A stretch of 64,000 bases of DNA from Saprospiraceae bacterium (GCA_022448955.1 JAKVCU010000055.1:1-64000); one strand, 5' to 3'. Shown: positions 52,021 to 61,185, numbered from the stretch's first letter. Notes: a model not told the origin generated them from the letters alone. Translations and numbers: made by a program.

Positions 52021-53676
52021 TTATATACCAAGTACTGAGGCTCCTTGTTCGAAAACAATGTCTTCAGGAATGCCTTCTTTTGCTAGTTGATCGAGGTCAG
52101 CTTGGAGTTGTGATTTAATAACTGCCTTTTCTTTGACCAGCTTCGCTACGCCTTCATAATCGCCATCTCCCTGTAAACTCAAAATTAATTGAGTTAAAGC
52201 ATTAGTAGCTTCTTCTAGTTTTTCAAAGTTTACGCTATAAAGCCCCGTTGATTCATCTCTGGTAAATGCGCCATACTCCTTAAAGAAATTGAAGCGAATC
52301 ATATTGGCTTTTCCATGCGCAGAGGATGCCCCAAAACGAACGGAACGGAAGATACCGGTCATGAAGGTTACGTAATAATCTTTTAAGTCTCCTTCAATTT
52401 CACCACGTTCGTGTAGTTGTTTAATCATAAATAAACCTAGAATATCAGCCTTCCCTTCCTCTATAGCAGATGCATGTTCCTTCAAAGCTTGACGTACTGT
52501 GCCACTCCCATCAATGGTGTTTTTGATTCCCAAACCATGTGCTACTTCATGAAACATCGTATTGCTAAAGAAAGCATCAAAAGTCACATGACTTCTCTGA
52601 TCTTCTACTATTAATTCGGAGGCAATAGGAAGCATAATTTTATCAAATTTCGCACGCATGGTATTCTTGAGTTGTAATCTTCTAGTTCCTTTTTGTAATT
52701 GCACTTCTTCATCGTTTGGAAGATTGATAGCAATCGTCTTGCTACCAGCATTACAATCACCTGCATAATACACTACATCATAGGCATTCAACTCAGAATC
52801 ACTACCGGGCTTTTCTTGTTTGTACTTATTATCAACAGGCAAATTGCGTTGCAATTCTGGCAAGAAATTAGCGTATTTGGCTAATCTGGCACTCCATTCC
52901 ATATCTTTGATCAAGACATAACACTCATGAGCAGCGCGATAACCGTACAATTTATCTTCATAAGTTTCAATTGGTCCAACGACTACATCAACAGGATTAT
53001 TTTTCATGCTCATCCATGCCAAATCACTTTCTTGGTATTTGTCATTCATAACGGCATCAGCGCGAAGGTTCAAGTACTTTTTAAAAAATACAAATACTGC
53101 TAATTGGGCTGCAAACCGTAGTTTGGAAGCTAATTGCTGGATACTATCTTTGAACATCACATGATAAGGCACAGCCTTAAAGTTGCCAGAAATATCACGC
53201 CTTACGAAGGAATATAAGCCAGCTTTATCATTAAATCGATTACTTTCAAAATCTTCCTTCGTCATATCCTTTGGGTAATAATTAGCCCCTAATGGCTTCG
53301 CTCCTACTCCTTTGATAAAAGGTTTATCACCGTTCAGACGATCCCAAGGACCGTAATTAATTTTCACAAATTCAGCTAAATTTGGATCATCGATTAAAGC
53401 TAAAAGAGAATCACGATCACCGTAAGCTTCATACCAGAAAAAATCATCCATCATCTCCCCTACTTCGATCAATACTTTAATCATTCTTTGCTGCCTTATG
53501 CTAAGATTATTCATCGCATTTGTCGTAAGACGAACCTTAGCATATCGCTTCAAGTTTGCAGCGACATCAAAGCCTTCTACTGCTTCTACTTTTGCAACTT
53601 TCTCTTGTTCTCCTCCTTGGCTACATGCCAATAAACAACATGCAATCAAAACTAAAAATACCGTACTCCACTTCAT
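52021..53676 (-). CDS. Dipeptidyl-peptidase III-like (M49) metallopeptidase, lipoprotein
   Basis: A 551-residue predicted lipoprotein (lipobox LLACS, Cys18). The zinc site is HEVAHGLG (pentapeptide HExxH) with the third ligand in EEGKADILG about 50 residues later, the M49 dipeptidyl-peptidase III arrangement. Classical members have HExxGH, but pentapeptide variants are known in bacteria. The remaining sequence (DKPFIKGVGAKPLGANYYP, EDQRSHVTFDAFF-like region) agrees with the family. It releases dipeptides from short peptides; here on the periplasmic side. It follows the S9 peptidase by only 5 bases and is cotranscribed with it. Family likely, substrate range unknown. Confidence 0.82.
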   Translation of the reverse strand: MKWSTVFLVLIACCLLACSQGGEQEKVAKVEAVEGFDVAANLKRYAKVRLTTNAMNNLSIRQQRMIKVLIEVGEMMDDFFWYEAYGDRDSLLALIDDPNLAEFVKINYGPWDRLNGDKPFIKGVGAKPLGANYYPKDMTKEDFESNRFNDKAGLYSFVRRDISGNFKAVPYHVMFKDSIQQLASKLRFAAQLAVFVFFKKYLNLRADAVMNDKYQESDLAWMSMKNNPVDVVVGPIETYEDKLYGYRAAHECYVLIKDMEWSARLAKYANFLPELQRNLPVDNKYKQEKPGSDSELNAYDVVYYAGDCNAGSKTIAINLPNDEEVQLQKGTRRLQLKNTMRAKFDKIMLPIASELIVEDQRSHVTFDAFFSNTMFHEVAHGLGIKNTIDGSGTVRQALKEHASAIEEGKADILGLFMIKQLHERGEIEGDLKDYYVTFMTGIFRSVRFGASSAHGKANMIRFNFFKEYGAFTRDESTGLYSVNFEKLEEATNALTQLILSLQGDGDYEGVAKLVKEKAVIKSQLQADLDQLAKEGIPEDIVFEQGASVLGI

Positions 53677-53681
53677 ATTTT

Positions 53682-55703
53682 CTATTTTTTGTATTTATCA
53701 AACCATGCTAAGATATAAACCACCTTATTCATTAGGTTACTGGGTTTATTGGCAATACCGTGACCAGCATTTTGAATTCTTACCAAAGCACTTTCTACCT
53801 TATTTAGCTTTAAAGCGGTATAATATTGCTCCGTTTCTGACATTGGTGTACGGTAATCTTGTTCTCCCGTAAGTAACATCGTTGGGGTAGTTACATTGCC
53901 GACCAATGAAATTGGTGAACGTTTCATGTAGTGTTCTGTATGGTCCCAAGGTAATCCAGGAAACCAATATTTGTAAAAAAAGGCAGGATTATCGGCATGT
54001 AATACAAAACTGTACCAATTAATTACTGGTTTTGCTACTACGGCTGCTCTAAAACGATCCGTTTTTCCCACAATCCATGCAGTGAGTACACCACCACCAC
54101 TACCACCAGTGACGAATAGATTTTCAGTATCCACATTTCCTTTGGCAATAACTCCATCCACTACAGACATCAAATCATCATAATCTTGGTTGGGATAATT
54201 ATGATGAATCAAATTTCCAAAATCTTCTCCATAACTTGAACTACCTCTAGGATTGGAATAAACCACAATATATCCAGCCGCAGCAAACATTTGTACCTCT
54301 GCACTAAACCGATCACCATAATTGGCAAAGGGGCCACCGTGAATTTCGAGGATTAAAGGATACTTTTTAGTAGGATCAAAATTAGGGGGGTAACAAATCC
54401 ACGACTGAATAGCTTGCTGATCATAAGAAGACTTCACCCACATTTCTTCTACTTGACCTATTTTTTTGTGGCTAAACAAGTCTTCGTTGACTTTCGTCAA
54501 ACGTCTAGGCGGAGAGTCCGCATTCACGACTGCTAAGTCTGCAGGATGTTCTGTGGTACCGAGAGTAAACGCAATATTATCATTTTTAGCGACAGCGAAA
54601 ACCCCACCACTGTAAGGCCTTCCTAGCGATAGACCTCCAATATTCGAAGCAATTTTAGTTCTTTTACCACTTAAATCTGTTCTTACAATATGTGTATCAC
54701 CTTTATCATCATATTGGAAATAAATGCCTTCTCCATCTGCATCCCATTTAATCCCAGCAACGCTACGATCCAAATCCTTAGAGATATTCTTACTATTGGA
54801 ACCATCACGATTCATGAGGTATAAGTAGTTATTTTGATAGCCTAACAGCTTATCGTCATGACCGGTGTAGGCAATATATTTGCCATCCGGTGAAATAATC
54901 GGATTAGTATCAGGGCCATTGCGTTTTGTAAGTTGGGTGAGTTTTCCTGAAGCTATTACTAACTCATAGATATCCGAATTTTTGGCTTCATATTCCCAGT
55001 TATCACCTCTCCTTGCGGAAAAAACGATGGATTCGCTGTCTGGTGCCCAAGAATAGTTCGCATGATTGTAATCACCGGAAGTAAGTTGACGCACATGACC
55101 ACCATCCGCAGAAATAACAAAAATTTGCGTAAAACCGGGTGTTAAGAAGCCTGCCCCATCTGCCTTAAACTTCATATCATCGATATACTTGGGTGGAGAA
55201 GTCCATTTTGCTCCTTTGGGTTTTTTGGGCAACTTAGCTAAAGAAGGTGGTGTGGCATCTACTTTCATGGTAAAGCTAATCCATTTGCCATCAGGCGACC
55301 ATTGGATATTACCTGCACCTTTTTGAAGATTGCTCAGTCTTCTTTCTGCACCACTATCCAGCATACGTAGATATAATTGAGAACTTCCCTCCTGGTTGGA
55401 GCGATAGACCAGCTGCTTTCCATTGGGAGACCATCGAGGAGAACCATCTGAACGCATACCAGTCGTAAGCGGACGCATATTATTACCACCAAAGTCTGTA
55501 ATCCATAGATTGGAGCGGTTTCCATCCGTCATGATATCTTTAAAATTACGGACAAAAACAACTTGAGAGCCATCTGAAGACAGCTGAGGGTCGGAGATAT
55601 ATTCAAAATCAAAAATATCAATCGGCTCAAGAACCGAAGTTTGAGCAAAGAGAGAAAAAGGTAAGAAAAATAATAATGCAAAAAGCAAGTTGGAGTGATT
55701 CAT
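53682..55703 (-). CDS. S9 family peptidase (prolyl oligopeptidase-type), exported
   Basis: A 673-residue exported serine peptidase (signal NHSNLLFALLFFLPFSLFAQ). Residues ~30-380 hold TolB-like propeller blades (SSDGSQVVFVRNF, WSPNGKQLVYRS, SPDGKYIAYTG). Residues ~415-673 form the alpha/beta-hydrolase catalytic domain: GGSGGGVLTAWI with the nucleophilic Ser, TGEQDYRTPMSE with the Asp and QNAGHGIANK with the His. This is the dipeptidyl-aminopeptidase/acylaminoacyl-peptidase group. Upstream gene of a two-gene operon with the M49 peptidase, together converting peptides to dipeptides in the periplasm (inference). Confidence 0.93.
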   Translation of the reverse strand: MNHSNLLFALLFFLPFSLFAQTSVLEPIDIFDFEYISDPQLSSDGSQVVFVRNFKDIMTDGNRSNLWITDFGGNNMRPLTTGMRSDGSPRWSPNGKQLVYRSNQEGSSQLYLRMLDSGAERRLSNLQKGAGNIQWSPDGKWISFTMKVDATPPSLAKLPKKPKGAKWTSPPKYIDDMKFKADGAGFLTPGFTQIFVISADGGHVRQLTSGDYNHANYSWAPDSESIVFSARRGDNWEYEAKNSDIYELVIASGKLTQLTKRNGPDTNPIISPDGKYIAYTGHDDKLLGYQNNYLYLMNRDGSNSKNISKDLDRSVAGIKWDADGEGIYFQYDDKGDTHIVRTDLSGKRTKIASNIGGLSLGRPYSGGVFAVAKNDNIAFTLGTTEHPADLAVVNADSPPRRLTKVNEDLFSHKKIGQVEEMWVKSSYDQQAIQSWICYPPNFDPTKKYPLILEIHGGPFANYGDRFSAEVQMFAAAGYIVVYSNPRGSSSYGEDFGNLIHHNYPNQDYDDLMSVVDGVIAKGNVDTENLFVTGGSGGGVLTAWIVGKTDRFRAAVVAKPVINWYSFVLHADNPAFFYKYWFPGLPWDHTEHYMKRSPISLVGNVTTPTMLLTGEQDYRTPMSETEQYYTALKLNKVESALVRIQNAGHGIANKPSNLMNKVVYILAWFDKYKK

Positions 55704-55857
55704 ACTTTTTTCTCTCTAAGGTAGGAAGTAGAAATAAAACGAACAACTCGTTCTTTGTCCAGAAGCTTAATAGTTAAACGCTAAGGATATATTGATAACT
55801 CGTAAAGTATTAACTATTCGACTTTTATCCATTAATCTTTTTGACAAAGTATTCATT

Positions 55858-58284
55858 CTATTCAATTACTATTTCTGCACTCAATCTAATGTCTCTTGAG
55901 GAAGCAGCAGCTTTAATCATATAGCCTCCTTTCTCCAACTGCCAACTATTCGTTGATTCATCCCAATAGCTTAATTCTTTGGAAGGGATATGCATTTGAA
56001 TCCTTTGAGTAGCATTGGGTTCCAAGGTATTCGTTTTAGCGAAAGCTTTTAGTTCTTGTTTAGGTCGATCCACTGCTGAGGAAGTAGGAGAGATATAGAT
56101 TTGAACCACTTCTTTGCCTTTTACCTCACCAATATTCTGAACATCGAAAGCAATCATGATAGAATCATTTTCGCTAAGCACTTGAATATTCGAATATTCA
56201 AAATTGGTATAAGACAAACCATAACCAAAGGGGTAAGAAACATCTAGGTTCGCCTTATCAAAGTGGCGATAGCCAACATAAATACCTTCTTCATAATCAG
56301 TGAAATCAATATTTTCCTTTTGTTCGGATTCAGAGCGATCTTTTGCTCCAAAGATTAGGTTCATCATATTTTGACCTAGATTATTATCTTGCCCTCCCAT
56401 TGGGAAATTGGCATGGGCGGCATGATCTTGAATTTGAATAGGGAAGGTCATAGGTAATTTTCCACTTGGATTTATTACGCCACTCATGATATCTGCTACC
56501 GAGTTTCCACCTTCTTGTCCTCCTTGCCAAGCCAACACAATAGCGTCTGGTTGTTCTTTCCAACTTGCTGTTTCGATGACACCCCCGATGTTTAATACGA
56601 CTACCACTTTTTTTCCACTATCATGGAAAGCCTTGCAGCTTGTTTTTATCATATTTTGTTCTATATCTGAAAGCTCAAAATCATTTTCAATGATTCGGTC
56701 GCCGCCCTCCCCTGCATTTCGACCTATCGTAATGATTCCGATATCGGAAGTGGCTACAATTTGATTAAGCTGCTCTTCTGAGTATTCGATTTGTGGCGGT
56801 GAATAAGGATTAAACATGGCTTGAAAACCCTCTGGCTTAATAAAAGCCTCTTTATTCGCCTCTTTATAGGCTTCAAAAGCCCCTCTAGCGGTTTCATTTA
56901 TTTTGAATCCAGCATTGATCAAGCCTTCTTCTAATGAAATGGTATAAGCTTCATTTACATCACCAGAACCTGTTCCCCCTGCTATAAAATCATAAGAAGT
57001 TGTTCCTAGCAATGCCACCTTCATGCGGTTGTCTATTGGTAATGTAGCATTATTTTTTAGCAGCACGATACCCTCTGCAGCAGATTGTCGAGTGATATTG
57101 GCATGTGCTTCAAGATCTGGATGATTACCAAAATCATATTGCTGCATTTTCTTGGATCTAAGGATCAAGCTTAATATTCTGCTTACAGCTCTATCAATAA
57201 TCGCGCTAGACAATTCTCCTTGTTCTTGAGCTTTGATTAAAGCATTCCACTGCTTTTTAGTACCAGGTTCCAGTAGGTCATTTCCTGCTATAATTTGGTT
57301 CGGGGCATTTCTTCCTCCAAACCAATCACTCATAACCAAGCCTTCAAACTTCCAATCATCGCGCAATACCTCCGTTAATAAGTACTCACTTTCTGAAGTA
57401 TAAGTACCATTCACTTTATTATAAGAAGACATGATTGTCCAAGGTTGTGCCTTTTTTACAATGATTTCAAAACCTTTAAGGTAAATTTCACGCAGTGCAC
57501 GCTCAGAAACTCTACTGTCATTTAAGAAGCGTTCTGTTTCTTGGTTATTGGCTACAAAATGCTTTATGGAAGTACCAATACCATTGGATTCTATACCATT
57601 AACCATTGCAGCACCTATATTTCCAGTGAGTAAGGGGTCTTCAGAGTAATATTCGAAGTTACGTCCACATAGAGGATGCCTGTGAATGTTAACACCAGGA
57701 CCTAGAATAACATCTAATCCATATTCCAATGCTTCATTCCCCATGGCGATACCTACTTCTTGCACGAGGGTTTCATTCCAAGTGGAAGCCAGCATACTTG
57801 CAATTGGAAAAGCCGTACAATAGTAAGTACGATCTTCGCCTGGTCTTCTAGGCTGAATCCTTAGACCAGCTGGTCCATCTGACAAATAAACCGTTGGAAG
57901 GCCCAGTCTTGGTGTAGGTACGATTGTTCCAACTGCTCCGGGAATACCTTCACCCTCTTCTACCATACCAGCAGCGGAAGCAATACCAGATCCTTTTAAC
58001 AGATGAATTTTTTCTTCCATCGTCATTTGCGAAAGCACATCTGCTACTCTTACGGCAATAGTATTTCTATCATCTTCGTAAGCATCTAATTCACCATTAT
58101 CATTTCGGTCAAGAAATGTATATCCGTCTTTTGTTAATTCTGTGATTGTTGTTCTTTCTTTATAGTCCCCTTCAAAAGAAAGAAAAGTATTTTGAAAATA
58201 ACGCCATCCTAGAAATCCACCAATCGCGACTATAATCACTAATGACAAGATGACAATAAGCGAAACTTTAATGACCTTTTTCAT
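55858..58284 (-). CDS. Glycoside hydrolase family 3 beta-glucosidase, membrane-anchored
   Basis: An 808-residue GH3 enzyme. An N-terminal transmembrane segment (VSLIVILSLVIIVAIGGFLG) anchors it facing the periplasm. DRNDNGELDAYEDD (about residues 59-72) has the Dx[DN]xDGxxDxxE form of an EF-hand-like calcium loop. Residues ~90-390 are the GH3 TIM barrel (VYLSDGPAGLR, HFVANNQETERFLNDS) with the nucleophile Asp in GLVMSDWFGG; ~410-640 the C-terminal sandwich domain; and ~700-800 a fibronectin III-like domain (YPFGYGLSYTNFEYS, GKEVVQIYI). Length and architecture are normal for GH3 beta-glucosidases/xylosidases. It is divergent from a NUDIX-type regulator with two operator palindromes between, so it is probably sugar-induced. 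Confidence 0.93.
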   Translation of the reverse strand: MKKVIKVSLIVILSLVIIVAIGGFLGWRYFQNTFLSFEGDYKERTTITELTKDGYTFLDRNDNGELDAYEDDRNTIAVRVADVLSQMTMEEKIHLLKGSGIASAAGMVEEGEGIPGAVGTIVPTPRLGLPTVYLSDGPAGLRIQPRRPGEDRTYYCTAFPIASMLASTWNETLVQEVGIAMGNEALEYGLDVILGPGVNIHRHPLCGRNFEYYSEDPLLTGNIGAAMVNGIESNGIGTSIKHFVANNQETERFLNDSRVSERALREIYLKGFEIIVKKAQPWTIMSSYNKVNGTYTSESEYLLTEVLRDDWKFEGLVMSDWFGGRNAPNQIIAGNDLLEPGTKKQWNALIKAQEQGELSSAIIDRAVSRILSLILRSKKMQQYDFGNHPDLEAHANITRQSAAEGIVLLKNNATLPIDNRMKVALLGTTSYDFIAGGTGSGDVNEAYTISLEEGLINAGFKINETARGAFEAYKEANKEAFIKPEGFQAMFNPYSPPQIEYSEEQLNQIVATSDIGIITIGRNAGEGGDRIIENDFELSDIEQNMIKTSCKAFHDSGKKVVVVLNIGGVIETASWKEQPDAIVLAWQGGQEGGNSVADIMSGVINPSGKLPMTFPIQIQDHAAHANFPMGGQDNNLGQNMMNLIFGAKDRSESEQKENIDFTDYEEGIYVGYRHFDKANLDVSYPFGYGLSYTNFEYSNIQVLSENDSIMIAFDVQNIGEVKGKEVVQIYISPTSSAVDRPKQELKAFAKTNTLEPNATQRIQMHIPSKELSYWDESTNSWQLEKGGYMIKAAASSRDIRLSAEIVIE

Positions 58285-58293
58285 CGTTTACCC

Positions 58294-58322
58294 TATATTT
58301 GTGACCTAATGTCACAAATATA
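58294..58322. promoter_or_regulatory. Operator palindrome 1 between GH3 and NUDIX regulator
   Basis: TATATTTGTGAC-CTAAT-GTCACAAATATA: 12-bp perfect arms around a 5-base centre. Each arm contains TATATTTG, a -7 box for transcription away on either strand, so binding here would block both divergent promoters. It is 9 bases before the GH3 start codon. Confidence 0.75.
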
Positions 58323-58330
58323 ATTTTATT

Positions 58331-58349
58331 TTGTGACTCTTAGACACAA
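58331..58349. promoter_or_regulatory. Operator palindrome 2
   Basis: TTGTGACTCTTAGACACAA, a 19-base inverted repeat of the same form as the core of site 1 (TTGTGACCTAATGTCACAA), centred 32 bases from it, about three helical turns, and 12 bases before the regulator start. Confidence 0.65.
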
Positions 58350-58361
58350 TTAATACTTTAA

Positions 58362-59081
58362 ATGAATTATACTGATTTTTTAAATCAAAAAAGCACGTCC
58401 TATTTACAGAACCTATCTATTGATTTGATCATTATTGGTTATCAGGAAGGTATACTAAAATGCTTATTACCCCAATTTGGAAATAAGTGGTTATTGCCGG
58501 GAGGATATATAGGTATAGAAGAATCGGTAGATGATGCTGTGAAGAGAATTTTAAAAGAATGTGTTGGACTTGAGCATGCGCATCTGAAGTTTTTGATGGT
58601 AGCAGGTAGTGCACATCGGCGATTTAGAGATGAGTTTAAGGCATTTTTTGATCAAGAGGGTTTACCTTGGAAAGAAGACTATTGGTTTAATAATCGTTTT
58701 GTGACCTTGGCTCATTATGCACTCGTTAATTTGGAAGAAACCCATCCAAAGATCAATGTGCTTTATGAGCGTTTTGCCTGGTTTAACTTTGATGAATTAC
58801 CAGAAATGTGGATGGATCATCGATCTATTGCTTTAAATGCTAGGAAAAGGCTCAAAGAAGATATTCAAGAAGAGATAGTCGTTTATAATTTATTACCGGC
58901 GGAGTTCACCATGCCTGAATTACATCAATTGTACCAATCTATTTTGGAAAAGGCGATTGACCGCAGCAGGTTTCAAAAAAAAATGCTTTCTTCCGGTCTA
59001 TTCGAACGTTTGCCACTTCTCAAAAAAGAGACCAGAGGTAGAAACCCTTATCAATATCGATTAAAAAAAGAGAAAATATAA
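58362..59081 (+). CDS. NUDIX-domain transcriptional regulator (NrtR/AraR-like)
   Basis: A 239-residue regulator. Residues ~20-150 form a NUDIX fold (LIIIGYQEGILKCLLPQFG, WLLPGGYIGIEESVDDAVKR); the catalytic NUDIX box is degenerate (ILKECVGLE in place of REUxEE), so it likely binds rather than hydrolyses its ligand. Residues ~165-239 are a winged helix (FTMPELHQLYQSILEKAIDR, SRFQKKMLSSGLFERL, GRGRNPYQYRL-like end). This is the NrtR group; in Bacteroidota its members control sugar utilisation genes, responding to a sugar derivative. It is divergent from GH3 with two matching operators between, strongly suggesting local repression and autoregulation. The next gene starts 1 base after its stop. 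Confidence 0.88.
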   Translation: MNYTDFLNQKSTSYLQNLSIDLIIIGYQEGILKCLLPQFGNKWLLPGGYIGIEESVDDAVKRILKECVGLEHAHLKFLMVAGSAHRRFRDEFKAFFDQEGLPWKEDYWFNNRFVTLAHYALVNLEETHPKINVLYERFAWFNFDELPEMWMDHRSIALNARKRLKEDIQEEIVVYNLLPAEFTMPELHQLYQSILEKAIDRSRFQKKMLSSGLFERLPLLKKETRGRNPYQYRLKKEKI

Positions 59082-59082
59082 G

Positions 59083-59514
59083 ATGGAAAACTGGATTTTA
59101 GGAATACATATTTTGGTGAGCTTTTATATGTTTGGGCTAATTTGGTTTGTACAAGTTGTTCATTATCCACTATTTAGAAAGGTAGGTCAGGCAGATTGGC
59201 TAGAATATGAAAAAGCCCATACTCATTTCACTTCTTTTGTCACCGCCCCTATTATGATTATCGAATTGGGTACAGCAGCTTTGCTTTGGTGGTGGAGTGA
59301 TCCCAATTTACCGCAATGGTGGTTGTTAACTAACTTTATTTTGGTGGTTGCCTTATGGTTATCTACTTTCATGATCCAAGTACCTTTGCATAATCAGTTG
59401 CTAAAAGCACATGCTGAGAAAGCGATCCAGCAATTAGTCCATAGCAACTGGATTAGAACGGTAATTTGGACCGTAAAAGCAGTAGTTTGGAGCTACCTCT
59501 TATTCATCAAATAG
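59083..59514 (+). CDS. Four-helix membrane protein of unknown function
   Basis: A 143-residue integral membrane protein with four hydrophobic segments (ILGIHILVSFYMFGLIWFV, IMIIELGTAALLWWW, WWLLTNFILVVALWLSTFMI, VIWTVKAVVWSYLLFI) and a conserved-looking VQVVHYPLFRKVG and HNQLLKAHA in the loops. It resembles DUF1772-like small membrane proteins but I do not assign it firmly. It is in the same operon as the NUDIX regulator and therefore may be controlled by the same sugar signal. Its 3' end overlaps xseB by 15 bases. Confidence 0.72.
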   Translation: MENWILGIHILVSFYMFGLIWFVQVVHYPLFRKVGQADWLEYEKAHTHFTSFVTAPIMIIELGTAALLWWWSDPNLPQWWLLTNFILVVALWLSTFMIQVPLHNQLLKAHAEKAIQQLVHSNWIRTVIWTVKAVVWSYLLFIK

Positions 59515-59676
59515 CTGCTGTAATTCTGTCTCAGAATTTCTTAATTTCTCCTTACAAAATTGGATCAGTTCTGCTGCTCTTTTGATTTTAGTCGAAAGAT
59601 CATCAATACCTATTTGTCCATTTTGTAATTCTTGCACTATGTCTTGAAGTTCTTGATATGCTTTTTCGTAATTCAT
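59500..59676 (-). CDS. xseB: Exodeoxyribonuclease VII small subunit
   Basis: A 58-residue gene read as N-Y-E-K-A-Y-Q-E-L-Q-D-I-V... with the family pattern ELQNGQIGIDDLSTKIKRAAELI, FCKEKLRNSE and the LFDE end. XseB is the small regulatory/structural subunit that binds XseA in a multi-subunit complex cutting single-stranded DNA. Its ATG overlaps the xseA stop by 4 bases (ATGA), so translation is coupled. It is convergent with, and overlaps, the membrane-protein gene. Confidence 0.9.
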   Translation of the reverse strand: MNYEKAYQELQDIVQELQNGQIGIDDLSTKIKRAAELIQFCKEKLRNSETELQQLFDE

Positions 59677-60911
59677 GATTTGTTTTTTATGTCATTTACG
59701 GTACTCGACACTCTTCCATCTTTAAACTGGGTTTCAATCTGATCTCCTTCCTTTACATCTTTGACAGAATCGATCAGCATACCATCTTTTAACACCAGGT
59801 GATATCCTCTTGCAAGTGTATTCTCAACGCTCAATAAATCTAGCTGTTTTTCCCATTCCTTCAATTGTTGTTGGGCAGAAGTCATTTGAAACTTTGCCCA
59901 TTGAGGGATTTGTTTTTCAGCTAAATGAAGCTGTTGCTTTTGAGAGTCAATTATCTGTTGTGTTCCTAATTGAAACTGCTTTTCTAATTGGTATATACGA
60001 AGCAGTGCCATTTGGAAAGTTTGCTGTGTCTTTTGCTGAATGAAGTAAGCCATTTGCATTACCTCACTTTCAAAGTGTAGGGTCCGATTGATAATAAATT
60101 CTGCGACAGCAGTGGGTGTTTTTAAAGAAGTATGCACTACTCTATCCAGTATACTTTCATCTGTTTCGTGCCCAATCCCTACTAAAACAGGATAAGCATA
60201 ATTGGCAATAGCTTCACTCAATTCATATTGATCAAATGCATTTAAATCTAGCTTTGCTCCTCCCCCACGGATAATCACTACACAATCATATTGCTTACTT
60301 GATTTTCTGATTTTCTTTAGCTGTTGCAAAACTTCCTTTACGACTAGATCGCCTTGCATAGAAGCGGGAAAAATCTGTAAGTCATAATAGTATTGATAAG
60401 GATTGGAAGTGACTTGATTTAGAAAATCTTGCAGGCCAGCGGCCCTTTCAGATGAAATGATAGCTATTTTCTGGAGCACTTTAGGAAGTACGACCTCTTT
60501 GTTTTTGCCAATTAGGCCCTTTTCTTGAAGCTTTTGTAAAGTAGCTCTTTTTTGTAGTTCTAATTGCCCTAAGGTGTGTGCTGGATCGATCTCTTCAATT
60601 ACAAGTTTCAAGCCATATCGTTCATTATAATCTACCCTTGCCTTTAAGCGGATCGCTACCCCTGCTTGAAGCAAGGCTCGAATACTCAAACCAAGCTGTT
60701 TTCGCAGTTTTCGGTAGGTTTTGCTCCAAATAACTGCTTCCGATTGTGCTACAATCTGTTCACCATCCTTTTGCACTAAAGAAAGAAAATAGTGTCCTCT
60801 TGACTCATTGGATTGAGCGACCTCACATTCGATCCAAATCGCCTCCGGAAGATTTAGCGCTAGTATTCGCCTTACATATTCATTAAGCTCGAAAAGAGAA
60901 TAAACTTGCAT
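59673..60911 (-). CDS. xseA: Exodeoxyribonuclease VII large subunit
   Basis: A 412-residue XseA, near the usual length. An N-terminal OB domain (QVYSLFELNEYVRRILA, WIECEVAQSNESRGHYFLSL) is followed by the catalytic region with GLIGKNKEVVLPKVLQKIA, ISSERAAGLQDFLNQV, VIIRGGGAKLDLNAFD, VLVGIGHETDESILDRV and SLKTPTAVAEFI, then a helical region and the C-terminal GYHLVLKDGMLIDSVKDVKEGD. It degrades single-stranded DNA in repair and recombination. In an operon with xseB. TACCTTTG at 60916-60923 stands 5 bases from the start, so a leaderless or mis-placed start is possible. Confidence 0.95.
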   Translation of the reverse strand: MQVYSLFELNEYVRRILALNLPEAIWIECEVAQSNESRGHYFLSLVQKDGEQIVAQSEAVIWSKTYRKLRKQLGLSIRALLQAGVAIRLKARVDYNERYGLKLVIEEIDPAHTLGQLELQKRATLQKLQEKGLIGKNKEVVLPKVLQKIAIISSERAAGLQDFLNQVTSNPYQYYYDLQIFPASMQGDLVVKEVLQQLKKIRKSSKQYDCVVIIRGGGAKLDLNAFDQYELSEAIANYAYPVLVGIGHETDESILDRVVHTSLKTPTAVAEFIINRTLHFESEVMQMAYFIQQKTQQTFQMALLRIYQLEKQFQLGTQQIIDSQKQQLHLAEKQIPQWAKFQMTSAQQQLKEWEKQLDLLSVENTLARGYHLVLKDGMLIDSVKDVKEGDQIETQFKDGRVSSTVNDIKNKS

Positions 60912-61034
60912 GCAGCAAAGGTAGGCAAAAGAAATAGATTAAAAGCATGCTAAGAATAGCAACAAAAAAACTCAATAAAATGTATCTTTTTGAAAGTTTT
61001 TTGGTCTACCTACTAAATCAAAAAATTTAATCGT

Positions 61035-61151
61035 ATGAATAATTGTAAATGCACGGATTGTAAATGCAACAAATGTGATTGTCAAAATTGCGCTAAAAGT
61101 AATTGCTCTTGCTCTAAATGCGAGTGTAATCATTGCAAATGTTGTAAATAA
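61035..61151 (+). CDS. Metallothionein-like cysteine-rich peptide
   Basis: A 38-residue peptide with 14 cysteines (positions 4, 6, 9, 11, 14, 16, 19, 24, 26, 29, 31, 34, 36, 37), arranged mostly as CxC and CxxC (CKCTDCKC, CDCQNC, CSCSKCEC, CKCC), and one His33; the rest is Lys, Asn, Ser and Asp. It resembles metallothioneins, which bind Zn, Cd or Cu in thiolate clusters, but aligns with no family I can name. The frame is a precise ATG-to-TAA ORF with no cysteine-poor part, so chance is unlikely. It ends 47 bases before a SigZ-type sigma factor; a 7-bp hairpin lies between. No signal peptide, so cytoplasmic. Gene likely, function inferred. Confidence 0.75.
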   Translation: MNNCKCTDCKCNKCDCQNCAKSNCSCSKCECNHCKCCK

Positions 61152-61163
61152 AAAGCAAGATGG

Positions 61164-61185
61164 AGGTTGGTTGAAATACCAACCT
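61164..61185 (+). terminator. Intercistronic hairpin between the Cys-rich peptide and sigma factor
   Basis: AGGTTGG-TTGAAATA-CCAACCT, a 7-bp perfect stem followed by TTAATATTTG. It is too weak in T to be a full terminator, but could attenuate read-through so that the peptide mRNA exceeds that of the sigma factor, or protect the 3' end of the upstream message. Confidence 0.45.
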
